64,000 nucleotides of DNA from Devosia nitrariae. GTDB taxonomy: Bacteria > Pseudomonadota > Alphaproteobacteria > Rhizobiales > Devosiaceae. Numbering within the stretch: the stretch's first letter is position 1; every line of letters begins with the position of its first letter. The position numbers were made by a program, and so were the translations under genes. The stretch is taken from the NCBI RefSeq assembly GCF_030160115.1, contig NZ_BSNS01000003.1, forward strand, positions 94,386 to 158,385. Reading direction: 5' to 3'. The notes below the pieces were generated by a model that was not told the DNA's origin, did not search any database, and saw nothing but the letters and a program-made list of their open reading frames with translations. Positions 16,667 through 25,346 of the stretch are shown here, in pieces.

Positions 16667-17874
16667 GAGGCGCTCCCGGCTTCGGGAAAGGTGCTCTTCA
16701 GCAAAGCGGAAAGCCTCGTATCCTCGACAAGAGTATCGTCGGACTCCAGCGTGACTCTGCGGTCGTATTTCCAGCTCGTCGAGATGCCTCGGAAATGGGC
16801 GATGTAGGCTGTACCCGGCTTATGGCGGGTGAGGGGCGGGCGATTGATGATGAGATGGGCGCGCGGCTGCACGCGCAGGTCTTGCATCCAGCGGCGATCA
16901 GGGGCCATGGCCCACTTGGTAGTCCCGCCGCGGGTGACGTCGTCGTCTGCCTTGGCGAGGCAGAAGTCACGGTGGCGATAAACCCCATCCGGGCGTGGCT
17001 TGACCGGCACGGGTTCGATCCAGCGATTGCGGAAATAGACCGTGCCCGAGCGCGAGGCGCGGGCGGTTTCGAATACTGTTTCATCGGTCAGGGGCACCGC
17101 CAGTTCATCGATATCGCAATCGAGGATGCCGGAGGCTCGCGCCGCGTAGCGGCGGAACATGTTGGTAAAGAGCGACGGCTGCAGGAAATGCGCCCAGAAG
17201 CGGTTGTCCGGCAAGGCGTTGTCGGGACGCTGATAAGCGAAGGGCGCCGGCACCACGCAGATCTTGTCGAGGCCATTGACGGCAACGAGCGTTGCCTCGA
17301 TGTCGGCGGGCGCGTAGCGGTCCGAGGCATTGTCGAACAGCAGGACGGCGCTCGCACCCTGGTTGACGACGTGAAACCGTGCCCAGTCGGCGATCCATTG
17401 CAGATCGTTGTTCTTTGAGACGGTCGCCAGCAGGTTCTGACCCTCGAACCAGCTGGAATAGTTGGCGCCGACGGGCACGGTGAAGGTCATGCCTGCAAAC
17501 TCGACCTCGAGATGGGTCGTACCGGCCGGAGCGGCGAGCGAATAAATATGCACCTTCTGGGAATGGTGACCTCTCGCCCGCAGACGTGTGCCGCTCGGGC
17601 GCGCGGTATAGCGAGCGTTGCGGTAGTGCTGGGCGAGGTTCACCGGCGGCGGCCCGTGCAGGAGGATGCGCTTGCCAGCCTCATCCCAGAAGACGTCGTA
17701 GAAGATGCAACGATCCTCGAAATGGGCGAGGAATTGCGCCTCGCGCGGCACATTGGGCGAGATGAAGCCTCGGCGCAGGGAGCTGTCCTGCGGCAAGAAG
17801 AGGGAATTGAGATGCGGTCGCGGCATCACCCGGTCGGCAGTGTCGCCTGGCTGTGCTGCAGCGACCGTGCTCAT
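16663..17874 (-). CDS. Putative glycosyltransferase (GT92/DUF23-like), first of a tandem pair
   Basis: A 403-residue protein with the same layout as its downstream neighbour: FEDRCIFYDVFW near residue 52, LQWIADWARFHVVNQGASAVLLFDNAS at 158-184, and ILDCDIDELAVP with DIDE at 254-257. The C-terminal half keeps IAHFRGISTSWKYDR, matching YHLNGITTNWGRDR in the paralogue. Its ATG overlaps the pheT stop codon by 4 bp, so it depends on pheT translation or at least its transcription. The pair looks like an old tandem duplication. Donor and acceptor sugars unknown. Confidence 0.65.
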   Translation of the reverse strand: MSTVAAAQPGDTADRVMPRPHLNSLFLPQDSSLRRGFISPNVPREAQFLAHFEDRCIFYDVFWDEAGKRILLHGPPPVNLAQHYRNARYTARPSGTRLRARGHHSQKVHIYSLAAPAGTTHLEVEFAGMTFTVPVGANYSSWFEGQNLLATVSKNNDLQWIADWARFHVVNQGASAVLLFDNASDRYAPADIEATLVAVNGLDKICVVPAPFAYQRPDNALPDNRFWAHFLQPSLFTNMFRRYAARASGILDCDIDELAVPLTDETVFETARASRSGTVYFRNRWIEPVPVKPRPDGVYRHRDFCLAKADDDVTRGGTTKWAMAPDRRWMQDLRVQPRAHLIINRPPLTRHKPGTAYIAHFRGISTSWKYDRRVTLESDDTLVEDTRLSALLKSTFPEAGSAS

Positions 17875-20294
17875 CCCCGCAGGGCTCCGCCCGTGGTCTT
17901 GACGACGGCGGCCACCACCGCTCCTGAGACCTTTTCGATCTCCTCGTCGGTCAGCGTCCTGTCGCGCGGCTGCAGGGTGACCTCGATGGCGACGGACTTC
18001 TTGCCTTCGCCGACATGGGCACCTTCGAAAATGTCGAAGATCGTGACGTCCTCGATCAGCGTCTTGTCGGCGCCGCGCGCGGCTCTGAGGATCGAAGCGG
18101 CACTCGCCGAGCGGTCGACGAGGAAGGCGAAGTCGCGCTTGACCGGCATCAGCGGCGATATGTCGAGCGCCCCCTTGGACCTGGTCGGCTTCTTCCTTGG
18201 TTCGGGCAGGGCATCGAGATCGATCTCGAAGGCGGCGACGGGAAAATCGATGTCCATCGCCTCGCTCCAGGCCGGGTGAAGCTCGCCGAACCAGCCGACA
18301 ATGATCTTCGGACCAAGCTGGACGCGTCCGCCTCGGCCCGGATGGCTCCAGGCCGCGGGCTCGGCTACGAGCTGGAGCTTGTCGATGCCGACGCCCAGCG
18401 CGTCAAGAGCCGCGGCAAGGTCGGCCTTGGCATCGAACACACCGACCTGTTTGGCGTCGCCCTGCCAATGACGGCCGGCGCCGGTCAGCCGCGCCGTGCC
18501 GGTGCGGAGACCGCTGGCATGGGTGTGCTGGCCTTCCGGCGCATCGGACAGGAACACCTGCCCCACCTCGAAAAGCCCGATATCGGCGCGGCCGCGATGG
18601 GCGTTGCGCCGTGCCGCGGCAAGGAGGCCGGGCAGCAGCGAGGGGCGCATATCGGTCATATCGGAGGCGATTGCGTTGGCAAGCTGCAGGCTCTCGGCAC
18701 CGCCACCGAACCGCACGGCCTCCTCATGCGGAATGAAAGACCAGGTCACAGCTTCATCGAGGCCGCGGGCGGCGAGCGCACGGCGGGCGACACGGCGGCG
18801 GTTCTGGATGGTCGTCAGCATGCGCGGCGCGACGTGGTGAAGGCGCGGCAGGGGATCGACCGGCACCTTGTCGACGCCGACCATACGCATCACCTCCTCG
18901 ACGAGGTCTGCCTTCTGCGTCACGTCCGGCCGCCACGACGGTACCGTGACCTTGCGGGTGAAGCCCGCCCCTTCGACGGCGAAGCCGAGGCGGGAGAGGA
19001 TCGCCTCGATCTCATCGGCCGCGATCCTGAGGCCCGTCAGCCGCTCGACCTCGGAAAACGGGAAGTCGATGACGACGGCCGGCGGCGTGTCCTCGCCCGA
19101 GACCACCGGCTCCAGGGGCTCGCCGCCGCAGAGTTCGAGCACCAGGCGCGTCGCGAGCTCGAGGCCGGGCTCGGTCAAGGCCGGGTCGACCGAGCGCTCG
19201 AGCCGGTAGCGGGCATCCGAGACGATACCCGTCTTGCGGCCGGTACGCGCGACGAGTTGCGGGTCCCAACTCGCGCATTCCATGAAAACGTCGACGGTTT
19301 CCTCGACGACACCCGAGCGCTCGCCGCCCATGATGCCGCCAAGGCAAAGCGGCCCGACATCGTCGGCGATAACCGTCATCGTTTCGTCGAGCGGGTACGT
19401 CCTGTTATCGAGCGCATCGAGCTCCTCGCCCGGCCGGGCATTGCGCAGCACGGGCTGGCCGACGATCCTGGCCGCGTCATAGGCGTGCAGCGGCCGCCCC
19501 CAGCCGAGCGAAACGAGGTTGGTGATGTCGACGATGGCGTTGATCGGCCGCAAGCCAACCGCGCGCAGGCGCCGCTGCAGCCAGGCGGGCGACGGGCCGT
19601 TCCTTACGCCCCTGATGTAGCGGCCGGCGAACTTGCGTATGGTCTTGTCCTCACCGGGCGCGAACTGATGCGGCAGGGGTGCAAACGGGCTCGTGCCGGT
19701 CGAGGGCACCGGTGACATGTCGGTGGTCTTCAGGGAGCCGATGCCGAAGGCGGCAAGGTCGCGCGCGATGCCGTGGACGCCGGTGCAGTCGCCGCGATTG
19801 GGGGTGATCGAGATATCGAAGGTGACGCCCTTGAGACCCGCATAGTCGGAGTAGCGCTGACCCGTCGGCGCGTCGGCCGGCAAGTCTATGATGCCGTCGT
19901 GGTCGTTGCCGAGCCCGAGTTCCATGGCCGAGCACAACATGCCGTTCGACACCTGGCCGCGGATGACGCCCTTGCCGATGGTGATGTCCTTGCCGGGAAT
20001 GTAAGTGCCGGGGAAGGCGAAGACCGACTTCATGCCGGTGCGCGCATTGGGCGCGCCGCAGACGACGTCGAGAATCTCGCCGCTGCCGGCATCAACCTTG
20101 CACACCTTCAATTTGTCGGCATTCGGGTGCTGCTCGGCCGAGACCACATGGGCGACGACAAACTCACTGAACGCCTTGCCCTGGTCCTCGATCTCCTCGA
20201 GCTCGAGGCCGATCATGGTGAGGGCTGCGCCGATCTCGTCGGCGCTCGCCGTGGTGTCGAGGTGCTCCTTGAGCCAGTCGAGGGTGAACTTCAT
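17871..20294 (-). CDS. pheT: Phenylalanine-tRNA ligase beta subunit
   Basis: An 807-residue PheRS beta chain, normal for alphaproteobacteria. The start MKFTLDWLKEHLDT matches the family; the frame is open further upstream but runs into the exonuclease gene. Visible parts: the EMAP/tRNA-binding domain (residues 40-150, with FAFPGTYIPG), the B3/B4 editing region, the B5 domain, and the C-terminal FDX-ACB anticodon-binding domain ending RDRTLTDEEIEKVSGAVV. With PheS it forms the alpha2-beta2 enzyme that charges tRNA-Phe and edits Tyr-tRNA-Phe. The 3' end is overlapped by a glycosyltransferase gene. Confidence 0.97.
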   Translation of the reverse strand: MKFTLDWLKEHLDTTASADEIGAALTMIGLELEEIEDQGKAFSEFVVAHVVSAEQHPNADKLKVCKVDAGSGEILDVVCGAPNARTGMKSVFAFPGTYIPGKDITIGKGVIRGQVSNGMLCSAMELGLGNDHDGIIDLPADAPTGQRYSDYAGLKGVTFDISITPNRGDCTGVHGIARDLAAFGIGSLKTTDMSPVPSTGTSPFAPLPHQFAPGEDKTIRKFAGRYIRGVRNGPSPAWLQRRLRAVGLRPINAIVDITNLVSLGWGRPLHAYDAARIVGQPVLRNARPGEELDALDNRTYPLDETMTVIADDVGPLCLGGIMGGERSGVVEETVDVFMECASWDPQLVARTGRKTGIVSDARYRLERSVDPALTEPGLELATRLVLELCGGEPLEPVVSGEDTPPAVVIDFPFSEVERLTGLRIAADEIEAILSRLGFAVEGAGFTRKVTVPSWRPDVTQKADLVEEVMRMVGVDKVPVDPLPRLHHVAPRMLTTIQNRRRVARRALAARGLDEAVTWSFIPHEEAVRFGGGAESLQLANAIASDMTDMRPSLLPGLLAAARRNAHRGRADIGLFEVGQVFLSDAPEGQHTHASGLRTGTARLTGAGRHWQGDAKQVGVFDAKADLAAALDALGVGIDKLQLVAEPAAWSHPGRGGRVQLGPKIIVGWFGELHPAWSEAMDIDFPVAAFEIDLDALPEPRKKPTRSKGALDISPLMPVKRDFAFLVDRSASAASILRAARGADKTLIEDVTIFDIFEGAHVGEGKKSVAIEVTLQPRDRTLTDEEIEKVSGAVVAAVVKTTGGALRG

Positions 20295-20311
20295 CTTGCG
20301 CCTTGCGGGTC

Positions 20312-20998
20312 TTATCGAAAGTCGGAGGGGGTACCGGTGATGGGCGGCAGTGCCCGGGAAATCTTGAACAGCTCGACGAGCACATTGGCAAAGCCGCGGG
20401 CGTCGTCGATGGCCCGATGGGTGTGGGGCACGTGTCCGTAGTACTCGGCCGGCAGCTTGCTCATGCCCCAGTCGAGATAGGACGCGCCACGCAGCGTGCC
20501 GGCCATGGTATAGAGGCACACTCCGCCGCCCCTGAAGATCTGGCGGGTCTTGAACGGACCGCCGAGCGCGCGGGTGCCGGCATATTCGTCGAGATAGTGG
20601 TCCATCCACAGGCCGTCGAAGATCATCGGAGCGGCAACGAAGACGCATGGTCCGGCCAGGCTTTCCACCCAGTCGGCAAAGCGTGGCATGACCATTTCAG
20701 GCGGCTCGGCGCCGATTGTTGCCGCCTCGTAGGCCTCCGGCTGCGTCTGCCACCAAGCCATGGTCTCGGGGTTCGGCGCCCGGTCGGCGCGCGGCGTCAA
20801 CACCGCCTCGAACTCGCCGTGGGCGTTGCCGTCGGCGTCGATGGCGACCGATGCGAAGCTGAGCATGGAGTTGTGCAGCGGCGTCGGACCGTCTGCTTCG
20901 ATGTCGGTGACAACGAACACAGGACTGCCGTGCGCGGGCGTGCCGCGCATCAGCCCCGAGGGGCGCACATCATCCTGCTGAACTTCACCGGTCGTCAC
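20312..20998 (-). CDS. 3'-5' exonuclease, DEDD (RNase T-like) family
   Basis: A 228-residue protein with exonuclease-superfamily motifs: VVTDIEADGP (Exo I, D-x-E, residues 30-35), a central region with MIFDGLWMDHYL, and HRAIDDARGFANVL (Exo III, H-x-x-x-D). This is the DEDDh arrangement of RNase T/DnaQ-like nucleases. It sits between pheS and pheT (64 bp after the first, 17 bp before the second), so it is co-transcribed with them. The first ~27 residues are extra; a later start is possible. Substrate (RNA or DNA) not known. Confidence 0.75.
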   Translation of the reverse strand: MTTGEVQQDDVRPSGLMRGTPAHGSPVFVVTDIEADGPTPLHNSMLSFASVAIDADGNAHGEFEAVLTPRADRAPNPETMAWWQTQPEAYEAATIGAEPPEMVMPRFADWVESLAGPCVFVAAPMIFDGLWMDHYLDEYAGTRALGGPFKTRQIFRGGGVCLYTMAGTLRGASYLDWGMSKLPAEYYGHVPHTHRAIDDARGFANVLVELFKISRALPPITGTPSDFR

Positions 20999-21031
20999 GA
21001 TTGGGCGCTCGCATAGCTGGCACGGAGGGAG

Positions 21032-21058
21032 AGCACGCCGCTCAAGCGGCGTGCTTTT
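21032..21058. terminator. Hairpin between pheS and the exonuclease gene
   Basis: Arms AGCACGCCGCT (21032-21042) and AGCGGCGTGCT (21045-21055), exact complements with a CA centre, so the folded loop is about six bases. Four Ts follow on the plus strand only. In the pheS transcript (minus strand) there is no U-run, so it may be an RNA-stability or partial-stop element rather than a full terminator. Confidence 0.5.
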
Positions 21059-21061
21059 GAA

Positions 21062-22192
21062 TCAGGAGCTCAAGCCTGCGAACAGTGTCGGCAGGTCGAA
21101 CGGACGGAAGCCATAGTGGTCGAGCCAGCGCTGGTCGGCATCGAAGAAGGCGCGCAGGTCCGGCATGCCGTATTTGAGCATGGCGATGCGATCGATGCCC
21201 ATGCCCCAGGCGAAGCCCTGGTAGACATCGGGGTCGAGCCCGGCATTGGCGATGACGTTGGGGTGCACCATGCCGCAGCCGAGGATCTCCAGCCAGTCGC
21301 TGCCCTGGCCGATCTTGACCTCGCCGCCCGAGCGGTCGCACTGGACGTCCACCTCCATCGAGGGCTCGGTGAAGGGGAAGAACGAGGGGCGGAACCGCAG
21401 GGTGACGTCCGGGATCTCGAAATAGGCTTTGAGGAACTCCTCGAGCACCCAGCGCAACTGTCCGATGTGGCTGGACTTGTCGATCACCAGACCCTCGACC
21501 TGATGGAACATCGGTGTGTGGGTCTGGTCGCTGTCGTTGCGGTAGGTGCGCCCGGGCATGACCACGCGGATCGGCGGGTCGATCGGCGGAGTGATGTAAC
21601 CCGCTGTCGGCGGGTTGTTGGTCTTTTGCATCACACGCACCTGCACCGGCGAGGTATGCGTGCGCAAGAGTTTGCGCTCACCATCCGCGCCGGGTTTTAA
21701 AAAGAACGTGTCGTGCATCTCCCGGGCCGGATGGCCCTCAGGGAAATTGAGTGCGGTGAAGTTGAAGTAGTCGGTCTCGATATCCGGTCCCTCGGCGATC
21801 GAGAAACCCATGTCGGAAAAGATCGCGGCGATCTCGTCCATGACTTGGCTGATCGGGTGGATGCGCCCGCGCGCGGTCGGGGCGGGTTGGAGCGGCAGGG
21901 TGACGTCGACCGTCTCGGCGGCGAGCCGGGCCTCGAGCGCCTTGTCCCGTAGCTCGCTGCCGCGCGCCTCGATAAGGCCGGCGATCTCGTTCTTGAGGCC
22001 GTTGATCGCGGGGCCGGCGGTCTTGCGATCTTCGGGCGCCATGGTGCCGAGGGTGGCCAGTAGCGCCGAAACGCTACCCTTCTTGCCGAGGGCGGCCACG
22101 CGCACGGCATCGAGCGACTGTTCGGTCTCGGCAGCTTCTATGGCGGCGGTGATTTCGGCGCGAAGATCGCTGATCTGTGTTTCGAGAGACAT
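21062..22192 (-). CDS. pheS: Phenylalanine-tRNA ligase alpha subunit
   Basis: A 376-residue class II synthetase subunit. The N-terminal coiled coil (residues 1-90) precedes the catalytic core with motif 2 ([25 protein letters not shown]) and motif 3 ([22 protein letters not shown]). It binds ATP and phenylalanine and, with PheT, charges tRNA-Phe. The start [14 protein letters not shown] is chosen by family fit; the frame is open 15 codons further up. A strong terminator stands between rplT and this gene, while the exonuclease and pheT follow. Confidence 0.97.
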   Translation of the reverse strand: MSLETQISDLRAEITAAIEAAETEQSLDAVRVAALGKKGSVSALLATLGTMAPEDRKTAGPAINGLKNEIAGLIEARGSELRDKALEARLAAETVDVTLPLQPAPTARGRIHPISQVMDEIAAIFSDMGFSIAEGPDIETDYFNFTALNFPEGHPAREMHDTFFLKPGADGERKLLRTHTSPVQVRVMQKTNNPPTAGYITPPIDPPIRVVMPGRTYRNDSDQTHTPMFHQVEGLVIDKSSHIGQLRWVLEEFLKAYFEIPDVTLRFRPSFFPFTEPSMEVDVQCDRSGGEVKIGQGSDWLEILGCGMVHPNVIANAGLDPDVYQGFAWGMGIDRIAMLKYGMPDLRAFFDADQRWLDHYGFRPFDLPTLFAGLSS

Positions 22193-22230
22193 CTGAATAT
22201 CCGTTGCGAGCAAGCGGTGAGGTTCATCGC

Positions 22231-22273
22231 AAAACAAAACGCCCTGCGCCAGCCCTTATGGGCGGCGCAAGGC
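22231..22273 (-). terminator. Strong intrinsic terminator/attenuator between rplT and pheS
   Basis: On the minus strand GCCTTGCGCC-GCCC pairs with GGGC-T-GGCGCAGGGC around an ATAA loop, one G-U pair and one bulge, followed by TTTTGTTTT. It stands 36 bp after the rplT stop and 39 bp before the pheS ATG. No phenylalanine-rich leader peptide is visible, so I cannot say that it attenuates pheS as in E. coli. Confidence 0.8.
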
Positions 22274-22308
22274 GCGAATTTACCTCGGCAGACCGAGAGA
22301 GATCAGGT

Positions 22309-22710
22309 TTAGGCGGTAACCCGGGCGTGGGTCGTATCTTCCACGTCCTTCAGGTACCCCAGCGCCGCCTTGGCCTTTTCGACCAGGACGCCGAACGCGG
22401 CAGGCTCATGGATCGCCAGATCCGAGAGCACCTTGCGATCGACGGCAATCTCAGCCTTGCCGAGGCCGTCGATAAATCGGCCGTAGGTGAGGCCATGGTC
22501 GCGCACGGCCGCGTTGATGCGCTGGATCCAGAGCGCGCGGAAGTTACGCTTCTTGACGCGGCGGTCGCGGTAGGCGTACTGGCCGGCCTTCTCGACAGCC
22601 TGCTTGGCGATGCGGATCGTGGACTTGCGGCGGCCGTAGTAACCCTCGGCGGCCTTCAAGACCTTTTTGTGACGGGCGTGGGCGGTAACGCCTCTCTTGA
22701 CGCGTGACAT
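22309..22710 (-). CDS. rplT: 50S ribosomal protein L20
   Basis: A 133-residue L20, with the basic N-terminal extension [49 protein letters not shown] and the globular C-terminus with [21 protein letters not shown]. It binds 23S rRNA early in 50S assembly and in several bacteria represses its own operon. It follows rpmI by 17 bp in the same operon. The usual upstream partner infC is not here; it lies 15 kb away on the other strand. Confidence 0.98.
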   Translation of the reverse strand: MSRVKRGVTAHARHKKVLKAAEGYYGRRKSTIRIAKQAVEKAGQYAYRDRRVKKRNFRALWIQRINAAVRDHGLTYGRFIDGLGKAEIAVDRKVLSDLAIHEPAAFGVLVEKAKAALGYLKDVEDTTHARVTA

Positions 22711-22727
22711 TTAGGTTCCTTCCGGCG

Positions 22728-22928
22728 TTAGCGGTTGTACGGCATGTACCACTTGACCAAGTTCTCGTCGCCCTTGGCGAGGATCTTGGTGCCGCGGTTG
22801 GTGCGGATGTACTTGGCGTTGTGCGAGATCAGGCGGTGGCGCTTACCAGCCACGCCCGCCTTGACCTTGCCGGTCGCGGTGAACCTGAAGCGCTTCTTGG
22901 CGCCGGATTTGGTCTTCATCTTGGGCAT
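22728..22928 (-). CDS. rpmI: 50S ribosomal protein L35
   Basis: A 66-residue L35: [20 protein letters not shown] and the typical [19 protein letters not shown] segment. The start MPKMKTKSG matches the family; a 15-codon upstream extension is ignored. An AAGGAC ribosome site lies 8 bases upstream. First gene of the rpmI-rplT operon; its promoter must lie in the 141 bp after the glycosyltransferase stop. Confidence 0.97.
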   Translation of the reverse strand: MPKMKTKSGAKKRFRFTATGKVKAGVAGKRHRLISHNAKYIRTNRGTKILAKGDENLVKWYMPYNR

Positions 22929-23069
22929 TTTGCGTGTCCTTGTCTTGTGACGGGGCTCAAAGCCTTGTCGCATTCAAAGACCGCCACGGCATGCCTTTTG
23001 GCCGGGCGGTCCGGAGAAGGCGCCTCTATAGGGGGAAAGGTGCCGGATGGCAAGTGGTCAGCGGGCCGC

Positions 23070-23903
23070 TCAGAGCATGGCCTCCAAGTGGTCTTCGAAG
23101 AGGAGGCCCGGCCTTGCCGCCAGCGCCGCCTCGTAGTGTTTCTCCGCCTCCAGCGAGACGGAAAGGAACGCTTGAAGCCCCTCGCGCCCATTTTCGTCGG
23201 CAAGCGGATAGTAACCTGAAGCAAACCGGTCGAGCAGCCGCGTCTTGACCGCGATCATGCGCTCGGCGACCCCCGGCCCGTTGCTCATCGAGACCGGCAT
23301 CTTGACGTAGTCGTGGAGGGGCGAGCCGATATGGTAGCAATGGTCGGCCGTCCGCCACAGCTTCAGGAGGAAATCGAGGTCAGTCATGTTGGGCAGGTCC
23401 GGGTCATAGCGCGCGTCGCACCTGGCGCGGTCCCAGACGATCATGGTGTCCATGGACAAGTTCACCCATTTGTGTTCACCGGGCGAAAGCACCCGGTCCT
23501 CGCCGGCGCCCACATAGCGGCCGTGCTCGAAGCGGTCATTCATCACGTCGAGCGCGGTGGTCACGATCGGATGATCGGCGAGAGCGGCCATGGCACGCTC
23601 CAGCTTCTGGGGCTTGTAGCGGTCGTCTGCATCGAGCACGGCGGCGTAGCGCGTATCGATCGTCTCCAGGGCAACGTTGCGGGCATGCGAAGCGCCGGCC
23701 TTGAGCGCGCCCGATTCCATGAAGGCGATGCGCGGGTTGAGGAGCCCCGCCTCCTCGAGAAGCGGGCGGTAGTTCGTGCCGTCGTCCGAAACGATGATCA
23801 GCCGCCAGTACGGCCATGTCTGGGCCATAATGCTCGCCACCGCCGCGGCGATGGTGGCCTCGGCCTTGTAGGCCGGCATGACGATCGACACGATCTTGTC
23901 CAT
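23070..23903 (-). CDS. Glycosyltransferase family 2
   Basis: A 277-residue GT2 enzyme: VSIVMPAYKAEATIAAAVASIMAQTWPYWRLIIVSDDGT is the classic nucleotide-sugar-binding start, followed by YAAVLDADDRYKPQKLERAM with the metal-binding DxDD motif (residues about 97-100). The C-terminal part (NMTDLDFLLKLW) supplies the usual acceptor-side acid residues. No membrane helix, so it is cytoplasmic. I chose MDKIVSIVMPAY because a GGGGGAC ribosome site precedes it and the 60-codon longer frame overlaps the hsp20 leader. It faces the heat-shock operon. Product unknown. Confidence 0.87.
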   Translation of the reverse strand: MDKIVSIVMPAYKAEATIAAAVASIMAQTWPYWRLIIVSDDGTNYRPLLEEAGLLNPRIAFMESGALKAGASHARNVALETIDTRYAAVLDADDRYKPQKLERAMAALADHPIVTTALDVMNDRFEHGRYVGAGEDRVLSPGEHKWVNLSMDTMIVWDRARCDARYDPDLPNMTDLDFLLKLWRTADHCYHIGSPLHDYVKMPVSMSNGPGVAERMIAVKTRLLDRFASGYYPLADENGREGLQAFLSVSLEAEKHYEAALAARPGLLFEDHLEAML

Positions 23904-23915
23904 TGTCCCCCCGGA

Positions 23916-23944
23916 CTTGAAGCGATCCGAAGCGCGTCCCATAT
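23916..23944 (+). promoter_or_regulatory. RpoH (sigma-32)-type promoter of hsp20
   Basis: CTTGAA (23916-23921), 16-bp spacer, CCCATAT (23938-23944). This is a close match to the alphaproteobacterial heat-shock promoter (CTTG ... CCATAT-like). The predicted start at about 23951 gives a leader of about 68 bases. Confidence 0.75.
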
Positions 23945-23950
23945 CTCGGT

Positions 23951-24018
23951 CAACGGTCGGGTGCCACTTCTTTCGGGCCCGGCAACCAGACGTTGCTTGT
24001 TGACAAGGACGGTTTCGA
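23951..24018 (+). promoter_or_regulatory. ROSE-like RNA thermometer in the hsp20 leader
   Basis: The 3' hairpin pairs CUUG (23996-23999) with CAAG (24004-24007) around a UUGA loop, and places the anti-Shine-Dalgarno UUGCU opposite the ribosome site AAGGA (24005-24009), with a G opposite G as in ROSE elements. Upstream, GGGTGCC (23959-23965 region) can pair with GGCAACC with one mismatch. Length, position before an hsp20 gene and the UYGCU motif fit the ROSE family. No folding program was run. Confidence 0.6.
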
Positions 24019-24438
24019 ATGTCGCGTGTTTCCGTGTTTTCCGCCCCATTTCTGTTGGGGTTCGATGCGTTCGAGGAACGCATCGATCGGCTGACGAAGT
24101 CGTCCGACGGCTATCCGCCCTACAATATCGAGCGCAAGACCGAGACCGACGGAACCGAGAGGTTCCTGGTGTCGATCGCGGTGGCGGGGTTTTCCGCTCC
24201 CGAGCTCGAAGTGGTGGCTGAGGACAACCAGCTCGTCGTCCGCGGGCGGCAAAAGGAAGACCCTCAACGAGAGTTCCTGCATCGGGGAATCGCGACGCGC
24301 CAGTTTCAGCGCAGCTTCCTTCTCGCCGACGGCATGATCGTCAAGGATGCAACCTTGAGCCATGGTTTGCTCGTTGTTGCTGTTGAGCGTCCACAGACGC
24401 CCAAGGTCGCCCGCCGTATCGACATTCGTACAGTTTGA
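24019..24438 (+). CDS. Small heat shock protein, Hsp20/IbpA family
   Basis: A 139-residue alpha-crystallin-type chaperone. The start SRVSVFSAPFLLGFDAFEERIDRL and YPPYNIERK match IbpA-like Hsp20 proteins of Rhizobiales; the alpha-crystallin domain spans residues about 33-125 (FLVSIAVAGFSAPELEVVAEDNQLVVRG, GLLVVAVERP). It holds unfolded proteins for DnaK/ClpB refolding. An RpoH-type promoter and a ROSE-like thermometer precede it, and a DUF1150 gene follows 14 bp downstream. Confidence 0.93.
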   Translation: MSRVSVFSAPFLLGFDAFEERIDRLTKSSDGYPPYNIERKTETDGTERFLVSIAVAGFSAPELEVVAEDNQLVVRGRQKEDPQREFLHRGIATRQFQRSFLLADGMIVKDATLSHGLLVVAVERPQTPKVARRIDIRTV

Positions 24439-24452
24439 GAAAGGGGCACGCC

Positions 24453-24743
24453 ATGATCGAGAAACGCAATCCAGAATACGAGGCCCTGAGCGGCCAGATG
24501 AACCCGTTGAAGAGCCTGACGGCGGCCCAGTTCGCCGCCCTCGGCGGCAGCGCCGTCGCCTTCGTGCGGCCCATCAATGGCGGCGACCTTTCGGAGATGA
24601 TCCGGGGATCCGACTTCGATGAGGAGACGACCTATCAGCTGGTCATGTCCGCCGACGGCACGCCGCTTATGGTCGCCGACACGCAGGCCGCCGTCAGCGA
24701 GTGGCTGAGCGACAAGGAGCTGGGTCTCGTTTCGGTGCACTAG
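24453..24743 (+). CDS. DUF1150 family protein
   Basis: A 96-residue protein with the DUF1150 core (FAALGGSAVAFVRPINGG, then TYQLVMSADGTPLMVADTQAAVSEWL). DUF1150 genes regularly follow hsp20 in alphaproteobacteria, as here with a 14-bp gap. Function is not known; co-expression with the chaperone suggests a stress-related part. The start ATG is preceded by AAAGGGG; an upstream in-frame ATG is six codons earlier but lacks a site. Confidence 0.9.
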   Translation: MIEKRNPEYEALSGQMNPLKSLTAAQFAALGGSAVAFVRPINGGDLSEMIRGSDFDEETTYQLVMSADGTPLMVADTQAAVSEWLSDKELGLVSVH

Positions 24744-24768
24744 GTTCGTCGCCCAGCTAGGCAAAGAG

Positions 24769-24802
24769 AAAGCCCCGCCGCGGTGCGCGGTGGGGCTTTT
24801 TT
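24769..24802 (+). terminator. Intrinsic terminator of the hsp20-DUF1150 operon
   Basis: AAAGCCCCGCCGCG pairs with CGCGGTGGGGCTTT around a GTG loop (one G-U pair), followed by a run of six Ts. A strong rho-independent terminator 26 bp after the DUF1150 stop. Confidence 0.9.
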
Positions 24803-24832
24803 ACGTCCAAGGCATTGAATTGTGGTGGACGA

Positions 24833-25300
24833 TCAGGCCGCGTTGCTGGCTTCGACTGGGGCCGTCAAGATCGCGTGGACGCGAGCCGGATCGCGGCCGC
24901 GCCGCAAATCCTCGACGATCGTCTCGGTGCGCAATAGACGCGCAACCCGCGAAAGCGCCTTCAAGTGATCGGCGCCCGATCCGGTCGGGGCCAGCAGCAT
25001 CATCACAATGTCCACAGGCCTGTCGTCCATCGCTTCGAAATCGACGGGATGGTCGAGCCGCACGAACACGGCCGTAACGCCGGGCAGGCCCGATACCTTG
25101 CCGTGCGGAATCGCGATGCCGTTGCCGAGCCCGGTGGAGCCGAGCGCCTCGCGCTCCTCGAGGGCGTTCAGAATGACCTCGGCATCGTATCCGCTGGCTT
25201 CTGCCGCTGTTTTCGCAAGCAATTCAAAAAGTTCGTGCTTGGAAATCGGGGCCGGGCAGACAAGCACAGACCGCTCAGCCAAAATTTCGGCCAGTTCCAT
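24833..25300 (-). CDS. ptsN: PTS IIA-like nitrogen regulatory protein PtsN (EIIA-Ntr)
   Basis: A 155-residue EIIA domain, the normal PtsN length. The phosphorylated His is in GNGIAIPHGKV (about residue 66). The start MELAEILAERSVLVC follows the family; the longer open frame overlaps hpf. PtsN takes phosphate from the PtsP-NPr relay and controls potassium uptake, nitrogen-related functions and stringent response proteins. It is the last gene of the lptCAB-rpoN-hpf-ptsN cluster, 46 bp after hpf. Confidence 0.95.
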   Translation of the reverse strand: MELAEILAERSVLVCPAPISKHELFELLAKTAAEASGYDAEVILNALEEREALGSTGLGNGIAIPHGKVSGLPGVTAVFVRLDHPVDFEAMDDRPVDIVMMLLAPTGSGADHLKALSRVARLLRTETIVEDLRRGRDPARVHAILTAPVEASNAA

Positions 25301-25346
25301 CAAGAAGTCCCAGTCGATTGTGATCTTTGTATTGCGGGGCGCCGCA

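Noticed and set aside
18015..19715. 566-codon open frame on the plus strand opposite pheT
   Set aside because: Antisense shadow of a high-GC gene; no start-site signal and no recognisable domain, while pheT is certain.
22231..22308. Phe-codon leader peptide for attenuation of pheS
   Set aside because: No short ORF with Phe codons between rplT and the terminator.
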